Shown: positions 36,643 to 47,956 of the stretch, one piece after another
Layout of the letters: the number at the start of each line of letters is the position of its first letter
How positions within the stretch are numbered: position 1 is the first letter of the stretch
Assembly (NCBI GenBank): GCA_017557785.1
Contig: JAFYYA010000055.1
Span: 1 to 64,000, forward strand
Direction of reading: 5' to 3'
DNA: 64,000 bases
Source: Salinivirgaceae bacterium
GTDB lineage: Bacteria; Bacteroidota; Bacteroidia; Bacteroidales; SZUA-534
Translations under genes and position numbers: made by a program
Notes under the pieces: generated by a model
What the model saw: the letters and a program-made list of their open reading frames with translations, nothing else
Databases searched by the model: none
Told to the model about the DNA's origin: nothing

Positions 36643-37584
36643 ATGAGTAAAGTAACAGTAGTAGGAGCAGGCAATGTGGGTGCTACATGCGCCAATGTGC
36701 TTGCATTCAATGAGGTAGCCGATGAGGTTGTAATGCTCGACATTAAGGAAGGCATTTCGGAAGGCAAGGCAATGGATATGATGCAGACAGCACAGCTGCT
36801 GGTTTTCGACACCCGTCTGGTTGGTTGCACTAACGATTATGCCAAAACAGCTAATTCTGATGTTTGCGTAATCACTTCGGGTATTCCACGTAAGCCGGGT
36901 ATGACCCGCGAGGAACTTCTTGGTGTTAACGCCGGCATTGTTAAGGGCGTTGCCGAAAACCTTTTGAAGTACTCGCCAAACGCCATCATCGTCTGCATCT
37001 CGAACCCGATGGACACAATGACCTACCTTGCACTCAAGGCTCTCAAGTTGCCGAAAAACCGTGTGATTGGTATGGGTGGCGCATTAGACAGCTCGCGCTT
37101 CAAATACTTCCTGTCGCAAGCTCTTGGCTGCAACGCCAACGAAGTTGAAGGTTTTGTAATCGGGGGTCACGGCGACACCACAATGATTCCGATGGCTCGC
37201 TTCGCTACTTACAAAGGAATGCCTGTAACCAACTTCCTGAGCGCTGAAAAACTCGACGAGGTTGTTAAATCGACAATGGTTGGCGGCGCAACGCTGACAG
37301 GTCTGCTTGGCACATCGGCTTGGTACGCACCAGGTGCAGCCGGAGCATTCGTTGTTGAGTCTATCATCCACGACCAGAAGAAGATGATTCCTTGCTCGGT
37401 TCTGCTCGAAGGCGAGTATGGTGAGAAAGATCTTTGCATTGGCGTTCCGGTAATCTTGGGCAAGAACGGTATCGAGAAGATTGTTGAACTCGACCTGAAT
37501 GCCGACGAGAAAGCCAAATTCAAAGCCAGTGCTGAGTCAGTTCGCGGCAACGTGAATGCACTGAAAGATTTGAAACTTGTTTAA
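36643..37584 (+). CDS. mdh: Malate dehydrogenase (LDH-like type)
   Basis: NAD-dependent interconversion of malate and oxaloacetate. In anaerobic Bacteroidales it works in the reductive branch toward succinate. 313 residues from ATG 36643 (MSKVTVVGAGNVGATCA, Rossmann GxGxxG). Upstream codons in the frame look untranslated. Catalytic features: ITSGIPRKPGMTREELL with the substrate-binding arginines, NPMDTMTYLA, and the proton-relay motif GGHGDTTMIP. Length is normal for the LDH-like MDH group. Monocistronic, with its own -7 box and terminator. Confidence 0.95.
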   Translation: MSKVTVVGAGNVGATCANVLAFNEVADEVVMLDIKEGISEGKAMDMMQTAQLLVFDTRLVGCTNDYAKTANSDVCVITSGIPRKPGMTREELLGVNAGIVKGVAENLLKYSPNAIIVCISNPMDTMTYLALKALKLPKNRVIGMGGALDSSRFKYFLSQALGCNANEVEGFVIGGHGDTTMIPMARFATYKGMPVTNFLSAEKLDEVVKSTMVGGATLTGLLGTSAWYAPGAAGAFVVESIIHDQKKMIPCSVLLEGEYGEKDLCIGVPVILGKNGIEKIVELDLNADEKAKFKASAESVRGNVNALKDLKLV

Positions 37585-37618
37585 TAAGTTTTCATAATTA
37601 GAGGTTTTTAAGGAAAAA

Positions 37619-37634
37619 GCACCCGCAAGGGTGC
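37619..37634 (+). terminator. Terminator after mdh
   Basis: GCACCC-GCAA-GGGTGC perfect hairpin followed by eight T residues. Confidence 0.9.
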
Positions 37635-37684
37635 TTTTTTTTATGCCTATACCGATACGTTTTTCCATAAAATGGAAATCATCA

Positions 37685-40801
<3,117 letters not shown>

Positions 40802-40913
40802 TTAAGTTTATTTGACGATAAAAGTAAAAAATACTTTTATATAAACGGGCAACGTCAGAATAAAATTTTGAATAGGCTGGGGAAAGACCAATGTCGGTAG
40901 TCTGAAGCCGGTT

Positions 40914-41837
40914 CTACAACTTGGAAATGTTGCTCTGAATAAACCGCAGTTCCTGCTCAAGCATTTCGGTTTTGCGCATATGGTAGCCCGCAGCCAGAGC
41001 CGTCTTCACGGGATTTGTGTAGATGGCTTCAATTTCCATCGGACGGTGGTTGTCGAAATCTAGTTTCATACTTGGGCTGTAGGGCGTCATTCGGTCGGTC
41101 ATTGCGAGCATTTTGTCAACAAACTCGCGCTCGAATGGCGCACCGCAGGCGGCAGCGGCGTCAACCACTTCGTTCATAAGGTCTGTTACGAGTTGACGCG
41201 TTGCGGCAAAGGCCATCAGGCGGTCGGTCGAAGTGTTCAACGCTACGGTCAGACCGTTGTAGGGGATGTTCCAGACGAGTTTGCGCCAGCGCATCTCTTG
41301 CAAGTTCTGCGTGATGGTGCACGGGATTTGGGCTTCGTCGAAGTCGGTTTTTATTTGCGACAGCACTTCGGACGCGCACTTTTGGTATTCGCCAATGGTG
41401 ATGGCCCCGTAGTCGGCGTGGCGGATGTGGCCCTTGCCAACTCTCGATGAGCAGATAAACGCAGCCGCGCCCGCAATTGGTTGGTCGGGCAGGGCGGAGG
41501 CCAGTTGCTGCTCAAGTCCGAGCCCGTTCTGCACCAATATAATAATGGTGTCGCTCTTGAGTAGCGGCGGCAACAATTGCGGCAGAATGTGGTTTTGTGT
41601 CGATTTCAAACCAACCAGCACAACATCGCATTGGGGCATATCGGTCGTTGATTTGTAGGCGTTTATCGGATTGATGACAAAATCGCCGTTCACCGAGTCA
41701 ACTTGCAATCCGTGTGCGGCAACGTGCTCATATTCAGTGTTGAACAGAAAGTGAACGTCTTTGCCCGAATTGGCAAGCCGTCCGCCGTAGTATCCGCCAA
41801 TGGCGCCTGTGCCGACAATTGCGTATTTGAGATTCAT
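40914..41837 (-). CDS. panE: 2-dehydropantoate 2-reductase (ketopantoate reductase)
   Basis: NADPH-dependent reduction of ketopantoate to pantoate in pantothenate/CoA synthesis. 307 residues from ATG 41835-41837. The longer open frame would begin inside the tRNA gene and is not credible. N-terminal Rossmann motif GTGAIGGYYGGRLANSG, central VLVGLKSTQNHILPQLLP, then the catalytic-lysine region RWRKLVWNIPYNGLTVAL, and C-terminal LDFDNHRPMEIEAIYTNPV, the conserved glutamate-containing motif. Family members can act on other 2-keto acids, so the exact substrate is probable, not certain. Other pan genes are not in this window. Confidence 0.87.
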   Translation of the reverse strand: MNLKYAIVGTGAIGGYYGGRLANSGKDVHFLFNTEYEHVAAHGLQVDSVNGDFVINPINAYKSTTDMPQCDVVLVGLKSTQNHILPQLLPPLLKSDTIIILVQNGLGLEQQLASALPDQPIAGAAAFICSSRVGKGHIRHADYGAITIGEYQKCASEVLSQIKTDFDEAQIPCTITQNLQEMRWRKLVWNIPYNGLTVALNTSTDRLMAFAATRQLVTDLMNEVVDAAAACGAPFEREFVDKMLAMTDRMTPYSPSMKLDFDNHRPMEIEAIYTNPVKTALAAGYHMRKTEMLEQELRFIQSNISKL

Positions 41838-41909
41838 TGTTGCAAAGTTTATGCTGACAGGTGATTTTGATTGCCGATTCAAGAATAATGCTTCTTTAAA
41901 ATAGAAAAA

Positions 41910-41926
41910 GCCTTGATTAACAAGGC
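41910..41926. terminator. Terminator after tRNA-Pro
   Basis: GCCTTG-ATTAA-CAAGGC hairpin flanked by A and T runs. It follows the tRNA on the minus strand and precedes panE, so the two are separately transcribed or attenuated. Confidence 0.8.
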
Positions 41927-41933
41927 TTTTTTG

Positions 41934-42007
41934 TCGGGGTGATCCGACTCGAACGGACGACCACTTGCACCCCATGCAAGTACGCTAGCCAACTGCGCCA
42001 CACCCCG
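41934..42007 (-). tRNA. tRNA-Pro (anticodon GGG)
   Basis: Folds as a full cloverleaf. Acceptor CGGGGTG pairs with CACCCCG, D-arm is GCGC..GCGT, the anticodon arm CTTGC-ATGGGGT-GCAAG exposes GGG, and the T arm has loop TTCGAGT. CCA is not encoded and would be added by the CCA enzyme (43826-45235). It reads CCC and CCU proline codons. Confidence 0.96.
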
Positions 42008-42020
42008 TGGTTTGCGGGTG

Positions 42021-42051
42021 CAAATGTATCAATCGGTGCTCATCTTGCAAA
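42021..42051 (-). promoter_or_regulatory. Promoter of tRNA-Pro
   Basis: On the minus strand TTTG (42051-42048) and TACATTTG (42028-42021) are separated by 19 bases, an exact fit to the Bacteroidota consensus. Predicted transcription start is about 7-14 bases before the tRNA 5' end. Confidence 0.75.
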
Positions 42052-42321
42052 ACTTTTTCCGCATAAAATTTTGCAGCGTCTGGCCTTTTCTTAAAATTTT
42101 TCAACAAAAATTTGTTTGATAACATGTTTACTTAATAAATTTTTCTGTTCACTCATGGTTATTATTATGTTGATTAATAGTTCTTTAGTTCGTCAAAAAG
42201 AACTTGCTTTTTATTAACCATCTGAAAATTAGAAAAATATTTTTGCGAATAGTTGCATTTTTACAAAAAGTACCCTATATTCGTAGCGTTTTTCAAACAA
42301 CACATTATATTCTTTTGAATC
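42029..42321. other. Intergenic stretch between tRNA-Pro and the 242-residue unknown gene
   Basis: Mostly AT-rich. It holds the tRNA -33 box, a perfect 8-bp inverted pair AGTTCTTT/AAAGAACT (42179-42204) followed by TGCTTTTTATT, which could be a small terminator or operator, and TATTTTTG at 42238-42245, a possible -7 box for the gene at 42322. No open frame is convincing. Confidence 0.5.
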
Positions 42322-43050
42322 ATGCCATACAGAAGGTTACCAAACACGGATAGTGCGCGTTTGCGTGCGATGCAAAAAGCGCTCTCGAAATCAGAGAATG
42401 TTTTACCGATGGATTTGCCGTATAGCGCGGCCACACTTCAGGAGTTGCGCTATTTCCTGCCTGAGTTCAATCAGGCCATAATGATGCAGCGCGATGTTTT
42501 TGAGCGTCAGACTTCGAAGAACAAGCAGCATCAGGAGAGTTTCCGCAAAGCTCGTCTTTATATATCGCATTTTATTCAAGTTCTGAACTTTGCCATCGCC
42601 CGCGGCGAGATGAAACCCGACACTCGCAAGTATTTCGATCTGCCGTCGGACGAGACCAAGCTGCCACAGCTCAACACAGAGCGTGATGTGATTGAATGGG
42701 GACAAAAACTCATCGATGGCGAGCAACTGCGTATATCTGAAGGACTGTCACCAGTTACCAATCCTACAATCGCCCGTGTGAAGGTTCACTATGAGGATTT
42801 TGTGCGCCTGAACATCTCGCAGAAAGGTCTGCAGGATTCGAATTCAAAGGCACTTGCAAAAATCTCGGAGCTTCGCGGCAAAGCCGACAGCATAATCCTT
42901 AACCTTTGGAACGAGATTGAGGATCATTTCAGCAACAACTCGCCCGCTGTCAAGCGCGAGAAGGCCGCTGAGTATGGCGTGTCGTATGTCTTCCGTAAGC
43001 ACGAGAAGGCAGAGGATGATGCTGACGATTTGAATTTGAAGCGGTTTTGA
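42322..43050 (+). CDS. Conserved hypothetical protein
   Basis: 242 residues, soluble, no signal or membrane segment, no motif that I can name. Predicted mostly helical. N-terminus MPYRRLPNTDSARLRAMQKAL, a region with ARLYISHFIQVLNFAIARGEMKPDTRKYF, then VIEWGQKLIDGEQLR and a charged C-terminal tail (KHEKAEDDADDLNLKRF). The style (MPYRRLPNTD... start) is one I have seen in Bacteroidales conserved unknowns. It is followed by a strong terminator and so is monocistronic. Function unknown. Confidence 0.8.
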   Translation: MPYRRLPNTDSARLRAMQKALSKSENVLPMDLPYSAATLQELRYFLPEFNQAIMMQRDVFERQTSKNKQHQESFRKARLYISHFIQVLNFAIARGEMKPDTRKYFDLPSDETKLPQLNTERDVIEWGQKLIDGEQLRISEGLSPVTNPTIARVKVHYEDFVRLNISQKGLQDSNSKALAKISELRGKADSIILNLWNEIEDHFSNNSPAVKREKAAEYGVSYVFRKHEKAEDDADDLNLKRF

Positions 43051-43090
43051 CAGTTTTTAGGACTGTCTTTACAAATATCGTTGGATTAGG

Positions 43091-43112
43091 AGGCGGGGCA
43101 TTTGTCCTGCCT
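43091..43112 (+). terminator. Terminator after the 242-residue unknown gene
   Basis: AGGCGGG / CCTGCCT stem (7 pairs, one wobble) followed by TTTTT. A TATTTTTG promoter-like box for the next gene follows at 43132-43139. Confidence 0.75.
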
Positions 43113-43161
43113 TTTTGTTTGTGAATCTTTCTATTTTTGTATCGGTTAAAAAAGATTACGG

Positions 43162-43782
43162 ATGAATTGCAAAACATTGACAATCAGTATAGGCCGCCAA
43201 TTTGGCTGCGGCGGGCGGGTAATCGGTCAGCGACTGGCCGAAGAACTTGGTTACGATTATTTCGACAAGGAACTGTTGGCTTTGGCGGCAAAGGAAATCG
43301 GTTTTGAGCCGTCAGTGTTTGAGGAAATCGATGAGCAGCCGCAAAAAGGCATTTTCCAGTCGTTTGGTGAGTTTGTTTCGATGCTCAGCCCGACCGACAA
43401 CTATATGTCCGACGACCATCTGTTCAAGGTGCAGAGCGATGTTATCCGCCGCCTTGCCATTGAGCGCAACTGCGTGATTGTGGGCCGCTGTTCCGATTAT
43501 ATTCTGCGCGATTTTCCGAACTGCATCAGCGTTTTTCTGCACGCCGATATGCCAGACCGCATCAAGCGCGTCTGCGCCCGCATGCCCATTGAGCAGGACA
43601 AGGCCCGAGCCCTGATTGAACGTAACGACAAGCGTCGCGCCACCTATTATAATTACTATTCGAACAAGACATGGGGCCTTGCCGAAACTTACGATCTGTC
43701 GCTCAGCGTTTCGCGGCTCGGTGTTGAGGAGACCGTGGCGGCCATCATCGATTACGTTAACCGTATGAAAGGCCGGCTGTAA
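43162..43782 (+). CDS. Cytidylate kinase-like (AAK6-type) P-loop kinase
   Basis: 206 residues. The N-terminal TISIGRQFGCGGRVIGQRLAEELG contains an atypical phosphate-binding loop of the cytidylate-kinase-like family, with the lid-type helix KVQSDVIRRLAIERNCVIVGRCSDYIL and a mid region VFLHADMPDRIKRVCARMP. The family includes both nucleoside monophosphate kinases and unassigned members in Bacteroidales and Firmicutes, so this is probably not the main CMP kinase (Cmk). It precedes the CCA-adding enzyme, which has its own promoter-like TACATTTG. The substrate is not known. Confidence 0.85.
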   Translation: MNCKTLTISIGRQFGCGGRVIGQRLAEELGYDYFDKELLALAAKEIGFEPSVFEEIDEQPQKGIFQSFGEFVSMLSPTDNYMSDDHLFKVQSDVIRRLAIERNCVIVGRCSDYILRDFPNCISVFLHADMPDRIKRVCARMPIEQDKARALIERNDKRRATYYNYYSNKTWGLAETYDLSLSVSRLGVEETVAAIIDYVNRMKGRL

Positions 43783-43798
43783 AGTTTCAAAATAATTC

Positions 43799-43806
43799 TA
43801 CATTTG
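43799..43806 (+). promoter_or_regulatory. -7 promoter box of the CCA-adding enzyme gene
   Basis: TACATTTG fits TAnnTTTG, 19 bases before the ATG at 43826. No good -33 box was found. Confidence 0.45.
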
Positions 43807-43825
43807 CGGCTCAATTGGCAGTTTG

Positions 43826-45235
43826 ATGAAGGAATACCTTAACAACATCATTTTCAAAACAATATCGCAGATTTTAGGCGAGCGCGACCAACAGGCTTTC
43901 GTCATTGGAGGCTTTGTGCGCGACAAGTTGCTCGGCCGTCCGTCGAAGGATATTGATGTGGTGACGCTTGGCAGCGGCATTGAGTTGGCGCAGGAGGTGG
44001 CTTCGCGGCTGTTGAAGAATCCGAAGGTATCGACTTACAAGAATTTCGGCACGGCAATGTTCCGCTATCGTGGTGTGGATGTGGAGTTTGTGGGCGCACG
44101 CAAGGAGTCATATAACCGCAACTCGCGCAAGCCAGTGGTTGAGAACGGCACGCTTGAGGACGACCAGCGCCGTCGTGATTTCACCATCAACGCCCTTGCC
44201 ATCGACCTTCATCCCGACCGTTTCGGTCAACTGGTAGACCCGTTTGGCGGCATCGAAGACCTGAAAAATCAGATAATCCGCACGCCACTTGACCCCGATA
44301 CCACCTATTCCGACGATCCGCTGCGAATGTTGCGTGCCATCCGTTTTGCCAGCCAACTCGGCTTCCGCATCACCGATGAGTCGCTCGACTCGATTGTCCG
44401 CAACCGCGAGCGCATTCGCATCATCTCAATGGAGCGCGTGTCGGAGGAGTTCAACAAGATTATGCTTTCGCCGCGGCCGTCGGCTGGCATTAAACTGCTG
44501 CAAAAGGTTGGCTTGCTGGCGATTGTTTTCCCGCAACTCGAGGCTTTGAAGGGCATTGAAGTGGTTGACGGATGTCGCCATAAGGACAATTTCTACCATA
44601 CGATGGAAGTGCTCGACAACATCTGCGAGCATACCGATGACCTTTGGTTGCGCTGGGCTGCGCTGCTGCACGACATCGGCAAACCCGTCACCAAACGCTA
44701 CGTGAAGGGCACGGGCTGGACTTTCCATGGCCACGAGTTTGTCGGCGGCAAGATGGTTCCCGGAATCTTCAAGAACCTGAAACTGCCAATGAACGAGAAG
44801 ATGAAATACGTTCAGAAACTTGTGATGCTGCACATGCGACCGATTGTGCTGGTTGAGGAGATTGTCACCGACAGCGCCGTGCGCCGTCTGCTCTTCGAGG
44901 CTGGCGACGATATCGACGACCTGATGCTGCTCTGCGACGCTGACATCACATCGAAAAATCCTGACAAAGTTTCTCGCTATCTTGATAATTATCAACTTGT
45001 AAGGCGCAAGTTGGTTGAGGTGGAGGAGAAGGACCGCGTGCGCAACTGGCAGCCGCCAATCTCGGGAGAGACCATCATCGAGACGTTTGCCCTGCCGCCG
45101 TGTCCCGCCATCGGCATCATCAAAAGTGCAATCAAAGACGCCATTCTCGACGGTGTTATCGAAAACTCATACGAAGCAGCCTATCAGTTTATGTTGCAGA
45201 AAGGCGAGGAATTGGGTCTAAAACCCGTGAAGTAG
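43826..45235 (+). CDS. tRNA nucleotidyltransferase (CCA-adding enzyme / poly(A) polymerase family)
   Basis: Adds or repairs the 3' CCA of tRNAs. This matters here because the tRNA-Pro gene upstream lacks an encoded CCA. 469 residues from ATG 43826. The frame also runs one codon earlier at a TTG, but ATG is preferred. Nucleotidyltransferase core: [19 protein letters not shown], then [10 protein letters not shown] and [14 protein letters not shown]. An HD domain follows (about residues 250-380, [14 protein letters not shown]), which in class II bacterial enzymes has phosphatase or phosphodiesterase activity. Length and order fit the HD-containing CCA enzymes of Bacteroidota. It converges with the gamma-carbonic anhydrase gene. 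Confidence 0.93.
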   Translation: MKEYLNNIIFKTISQILGERDQQAFVIGGFVRDKLLGRPSKDIDVVTLGSGIELAQEVASRLLKNPKVSTYKNFGTAMFRYRGVDVEFVGARKESYNRNSRKPVVENGTLEDDQRRRDFTINALAIDLHPDRFGQLVDPFGGIEDLKNQIIRTPLDPDTTYSDDPLRMLRAIRFASQLGFRITDESLDSIVRNRERIRIISMERVSEEFNKIMLSPRPSAGIKLLQKVGLLAIVFPQLEALKGIEVVDGCRHKDNFYHTMEVLDNICEHTDDLWLRWAALLHDIGKPVTKRYVKGTGWTFHGHEFVGGKMVPGIFKNLKLPMNEKMKYVQKLVMLHMRPIVLVEEIVTDSAVRRLLFEAGDDIDDLMLLCDADITSKNPDKVSRYLDNYQLVRRKLVEVEEKDRVRNWQPPISGETIIETFALPPCPAIGIIKSAIKDAILDGVIENSYEAAYQFMLQKGEELGLKPVK

Positions 45236-45254
45236 GTGAGAGCAAGTTTACACT

Positions 45255-45767
45255 TTACTCACTACGCAAATAAATGTCTTTCAGTTTGATGTAATTGTCC
45301 GCGGCCTGGGCGGTCATATTTGAATCCTTCAATTCCTTTACTTTCACTGCAGGTACGCCTGCGTAGATGAATCCAGATTCAAGAGTGCGGCCACTCAAAA
45401 CAAGGGCGTTTGCGGCCACAATAGTGTTTGATTCAACCACGGCGTTGTCCAGAACCGTGGCGCCCATCCCGACAAGCACGTTGTCTTTTATGGTAGCACC
45501 ATGCACAATAGCGTTGTGCCCGATGGTCACATTGTTGCCGATATTGGTTGTTGATATGCCTTCTGAACTGTGGATTACAGCGCCGTCCTGCACATTGGTG
45601 TTGTTTCCGATAGTGATTGCGCCCGCATCGCCGCGCAACACGCTGCCGTACTAAATGCTACAGTTGTCACCAATCCGCACATCACCGATGATCACAGCGT
45701 TTTCGGCAATAAAGCAGTTGTCGCCAATTTTAGGCGTATAACCGTTAAATGATTTGATAATAGCCAT
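45255..45767 (-). pseudogene. Gamma-class carbonic anhydrase-like hexapeptide protein, interrupted by an in-frame amber codon
   Basis: The frame from ATG 45765-45767 gives 38 residues of a left-handed beta-helix protein (MAIIKSFNGYTPKIGDNCFI, ...VRIGDNCSI) and then meets TAG at 45651-45653, exactly where the family has Trp in SIW(Y/F)xxVxRGD. Translation of the same frame continues for another 131 residues with the rest of the protein (YGSVLRGDAGAITIGN, VTIGHNAIVHGATI, VLVGMGATVLDNAV), ending at 45255. A single G-to-A change (TGG to TAG) explains it. It could be a real nonsense mutation, a sequencing error or a suppressed codon. Intact genes in this window also end in TAG, so general recoding is unlikely. 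It is the third gene after siaB-siaC, gap 4 bases. Confidence 0.85.
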
Positions 45768-45771
45768 TTAG

Positions 45772-46173
45772 TTAGATGGCGATGAAATCGATGGGGCACT
45801 TGATGAGGTCGGTAAATTCCTGGCCCGTTTCAAGCATGTCTTCGTCTTCTTTTTTGTATTGCCATTCAATCCGCACGTTCAGGCCATCTTTGAACAGGTT
45901 GTCGATAAGAATCACCATGTCAAGGATGTATTTGGCTGATGATGAGTTGAAATAGTCGAGTCGCAATTTGAAAACCATCGGATTTTTCGCGGTTCGTTCT
46001 TTTAACTCGTCGGTGATGTTGTCTTTAATATCTGCCAACCAGTCAAGCAATTGCCCGTAGAAGGCTACAACGTCTTCAGGGCGCGAGCAGCCATTGATTT
46101 CAAAGATGTTGTTGTCGAAATCGAAAACAACTGAAGGTGAAGAACTTGTCTCTTTAATTTTGATGACATCCAT
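45772..46173 (-). CDS. siaC: SiaC-type regulatory phosphoprotein (DUF1987)
   Basis: 133 residues, cytoplasmic. The DUF1987 signature is visible (PSVVFDFDNNIFEINGCSRP near the N-terminus, then KLRLDYFNSSSAKYILDM). In Pseudomonas SiaC is phosphorylated by SiaB on a Thr in the matching segment, and is dephosphorylated by a SiaA phosphatase. The Ser/Asn-rich FNSSSAKY here is the likely counterpart site, which is an inference. SiaB lies 4 bases upstream, so they form one operon. No SiaD-type diguanylate cyclase is nearby, so the effector is unknown. Two SpoIIE-type phosphatases at 29626-33954 could be the counter-enzymes. Confidence 0.88.
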   Translation of the reverse strand: MDVIKIKETSSSPSVVFDFDNNIFEINGCSRPEDVVAFYGQLLDWLADIKDNITDELKERTAKNPMVFKLRLDYFNSSSAKYILDMVILIDNLFKDGLNVRIEWQYKKEDEDMLETGQEFTDLIKCPIDFIAI

Positions 46174-46177
46174 ATTG

Positions 46178-46687
46178 CTATTGTTTTGCTGTGTCTGTAA
46201 TGCTAATTGTTATGTCGATGAACGAACATTCGCTGTCGATGTCTGTGACGGTGTATTTTATTGGTTCTCTTGAGCTTCGCAGAATTTTCATAAGTCCGAG
46301 TCCGGCACCGCCTTTTTCGGTTATTTGCCCGTGATGTATTGTTTTGTTATACAACTTTTTGACTTCGGATTGGGTTAGCTGGTTCAGCTCGTCGATGCGG
46401 TTGGTCAGTTTTTTCAAATCGTTGTTGTCCACGCGATTGCCAATCGTCAGAACGTATTTGTTGTCGTTCTGCATGAGTCGTACTTTTATCTGCGGATTCT
46501 GGTCGGGTGAGTCGAAATTGTGCCGGTAGGCGTTTTCGAGCCCTTCGACCATAATCGAGAACAGCCTGATTTTGCACACAGGATTGTTGGTGTCAGGCAT
46601 TTTTTGATTGAACAGAGTCAGAATCTCTTCAATCTTATCGAATGTTATCTCGCCGTCGTAGGCAAGTAATTGTTTGTAATCGTTCAT
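46178..46687 (-). CDS. siaB: SiaB-type protein kinase (GHKL ATPase fold)
   Basis: 169 residues from ATG 46685-46687 (MNDYKQLLAYDGEITFDK). The longer frame to 46753 adds a Cys-rich, non-family-like leader. GHKL kinase elements: N-box MVEGLENAYRHN (Asn/His), then TEKGGAGLGLMKILR as the G-box. SiaB kinases phosphorylate SiaC. Compared with anti-sigma kinases such as SpoIIAB they share the ATPase fold. It leads siaC and the interrupted carbonic-anhydrase-like gene. A TA-rich segment upstream (minus-strand TATCTTTA) might hold its promoter. Confidence 0.86.
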   Translation of the reverse strand: MNDYKQLLAYDGEITFDKIEEILTLFNQKMPDTNNPVCKIRLFSIMVEGLENAYRHNFDSPDQNPQIKVRLMQNDNKYVLTIGNRVDNNDLKKLTNRIDELNQLTQSEVKKLYNKTIHHGQITEKGGAGLGLMKILRSSREPIKYTVTDIDSECSFIDITISITDTAKQ

Positions 46688-46828
46688 CTTACAGTTACAG
46701 CATAAGCAAAAATTGGTTATGGTGTAAAGATACATCTTTTGCGCGATATTCAAAAATAGTTTGGCGAATTATTATCAAAACCTTTTTGGCAGACAATCAT
46801 TTTGGTATCACAATTTCGCTTATTTGTG

Positions 46829-46836
46829 TATTTTTG
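46829..46836 (+). promoter_or_regulatory. -7 promoter box of the DUF3078 gene
   Basis: TATTTTTG fits TAnnTTTG. A TTTG at 46801-46804 could be the -33 box at a spacing of 24, slightly long for the consensus. Confidence 0.5.
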
Positions 46837-46858
46837 GGCATCTTTAAATTTAAACAAA

Positions 46859-47875
46859 ATGAAAGTAAAATTTATTGCTGTTGCTGCACTTGTAGGGTGC
46901 GCGCAGTTTGTTTCGGGACAAGTAACGGATGCAGAAGCCGCTTTGCGTACTAATACTGCAGATTCTGTTGATGGTTGGAAAATCAAAGGTGTAGCATCGC
47001 TTAATGCCACACAGACATCGCTCACAAACTGGGTTGCTGGTGGCCAGAATTCATTAGCGATTAACGGTGCGTTCAACATGCAGGCAAATTACAAGATGGG
47101 TAAGACTTCGTGGGAAAACACTCTCGACCTTGGCTATGGCCTTATGAAGCAGGGCGAGGATGCCGATTTCCGCAAGACCGATGACCGCATCGATTTCTCG
47201 TCGAAGTACGGATACAAAGCTTACGAGTCGTTCTACTACGCTGCCCTTGCAAGTTTCAAGTCGCAGATGACCAACGGTTACAACTATATTGATGACACAA
47301 CAAAAAAGAAGATTTCGGCATTTTTGGCACCGGCCTACATAATTGGCGCTCTCGGTATGGACTACAAGCCGAACAACTATTTCAGCGCGTTCATTGCCCC
47401 GCTGACTATCAAATACACCATCGTTAATGACCAGGATTTGGCCGATGCTGGTGCTTTTGGTGTTAAGGCAGCTGAATACAACGAAATTACAGACTCGACA
47501 GGTCTTGTTGTCAGCAAGACTTTGATTAAATCCGGCAAAAAGTCGCGCGGTGAGTTTGGTGGTTACTTGCGATTGATGTTCAGCAAGAGTGATTTCAAAG
47601 CTGAAGCACTTAAAAACTTGTCAATCACTTCGAAAGCTGATTTCTTCTCGAACTATCTGCACAAACCGCAGAATATTGATGTTAGCTGGGAAACACAGAT
47701 TGCAATGAAGGTTAATAAGTACATAACAGTCAGTGTTTCAACTCATCTGATTTATGATGATGACATTGATGTGCCTGTCAAGACAACCCTTCCCGACGGA
47801 ACCGAAGGTTTCAGAAACAGCAAACGTGTACAATTTAAAGAGATTGCCGGCGTTGGTATAATGTACAACTTCTAA
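46859..47875 (+). CDS. DUF3078 outer-membrane protein
   Basis: 338 residues from ATG 46859 (signal peptide MKVKFIAVAALVGCAQFVSGQ). An earlier in-frame ATG at 46802 is not used because the -7 box at 46829 lies after it. The DUF3078 signature is clear: GWKIKGVASLNATQTSLTNW then WENTLDLGYGLMKQGE and KTDDRIDFSSKYGYK. Alternating strands and the final GVGIMYNF end support a beta-barrel in the outer membrane. DUF3078 proteins are common in Bacteroidota, role unknown. The gene shares a divergent region with siaB. It is followed after 81 bases by the thioredoxin-like gene. Confidence 0.88.
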   Translation: MKVKFIAVAALVGCAQFVSGQVTDAEAALRTNTADSVDGWKIKGVASLNATQTSLTNWVAGGQNSLAINGAFNMQANYKMGKTSWENTLDLGYGLMKQGEDADFRKTDDRIDFSSKYGYKAYESFYYAALASFKSQMTNGYNYIDDTTKKKISAFLAPAYIIGALGMDYKPNNYFSAFIAPLTIKYTIVNDQDLADAGAFGVKAAEYNEITDSTGLVVSKTLIKSGKKSRGEFGGYLRLMFSKSDFKAEALKNLSITSKADFFSNYLHKPQNIDVSWETQIAMKVNKYITVSVSTHLIYDDDIDVPVKTTLPDGTEGFRNSKRVQFKEIAGVGIMYNF

Positions 47876-47956
47876 AAGCTCTGATGGCTTAAGGCATCGC
47901 TGTAGAAGAAGTGGGAGCGTTTAATAGTTTAAGAATAAGGAAAACAAATCCTAATT

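Noticed and set aside
45651..45653. General reassignment of TAG as a sense codon
   Set aside because: Several intact genes in the window end in TAG (for example the GH3 and CCA-enzyme genes), so TAG acts as a normal stop.
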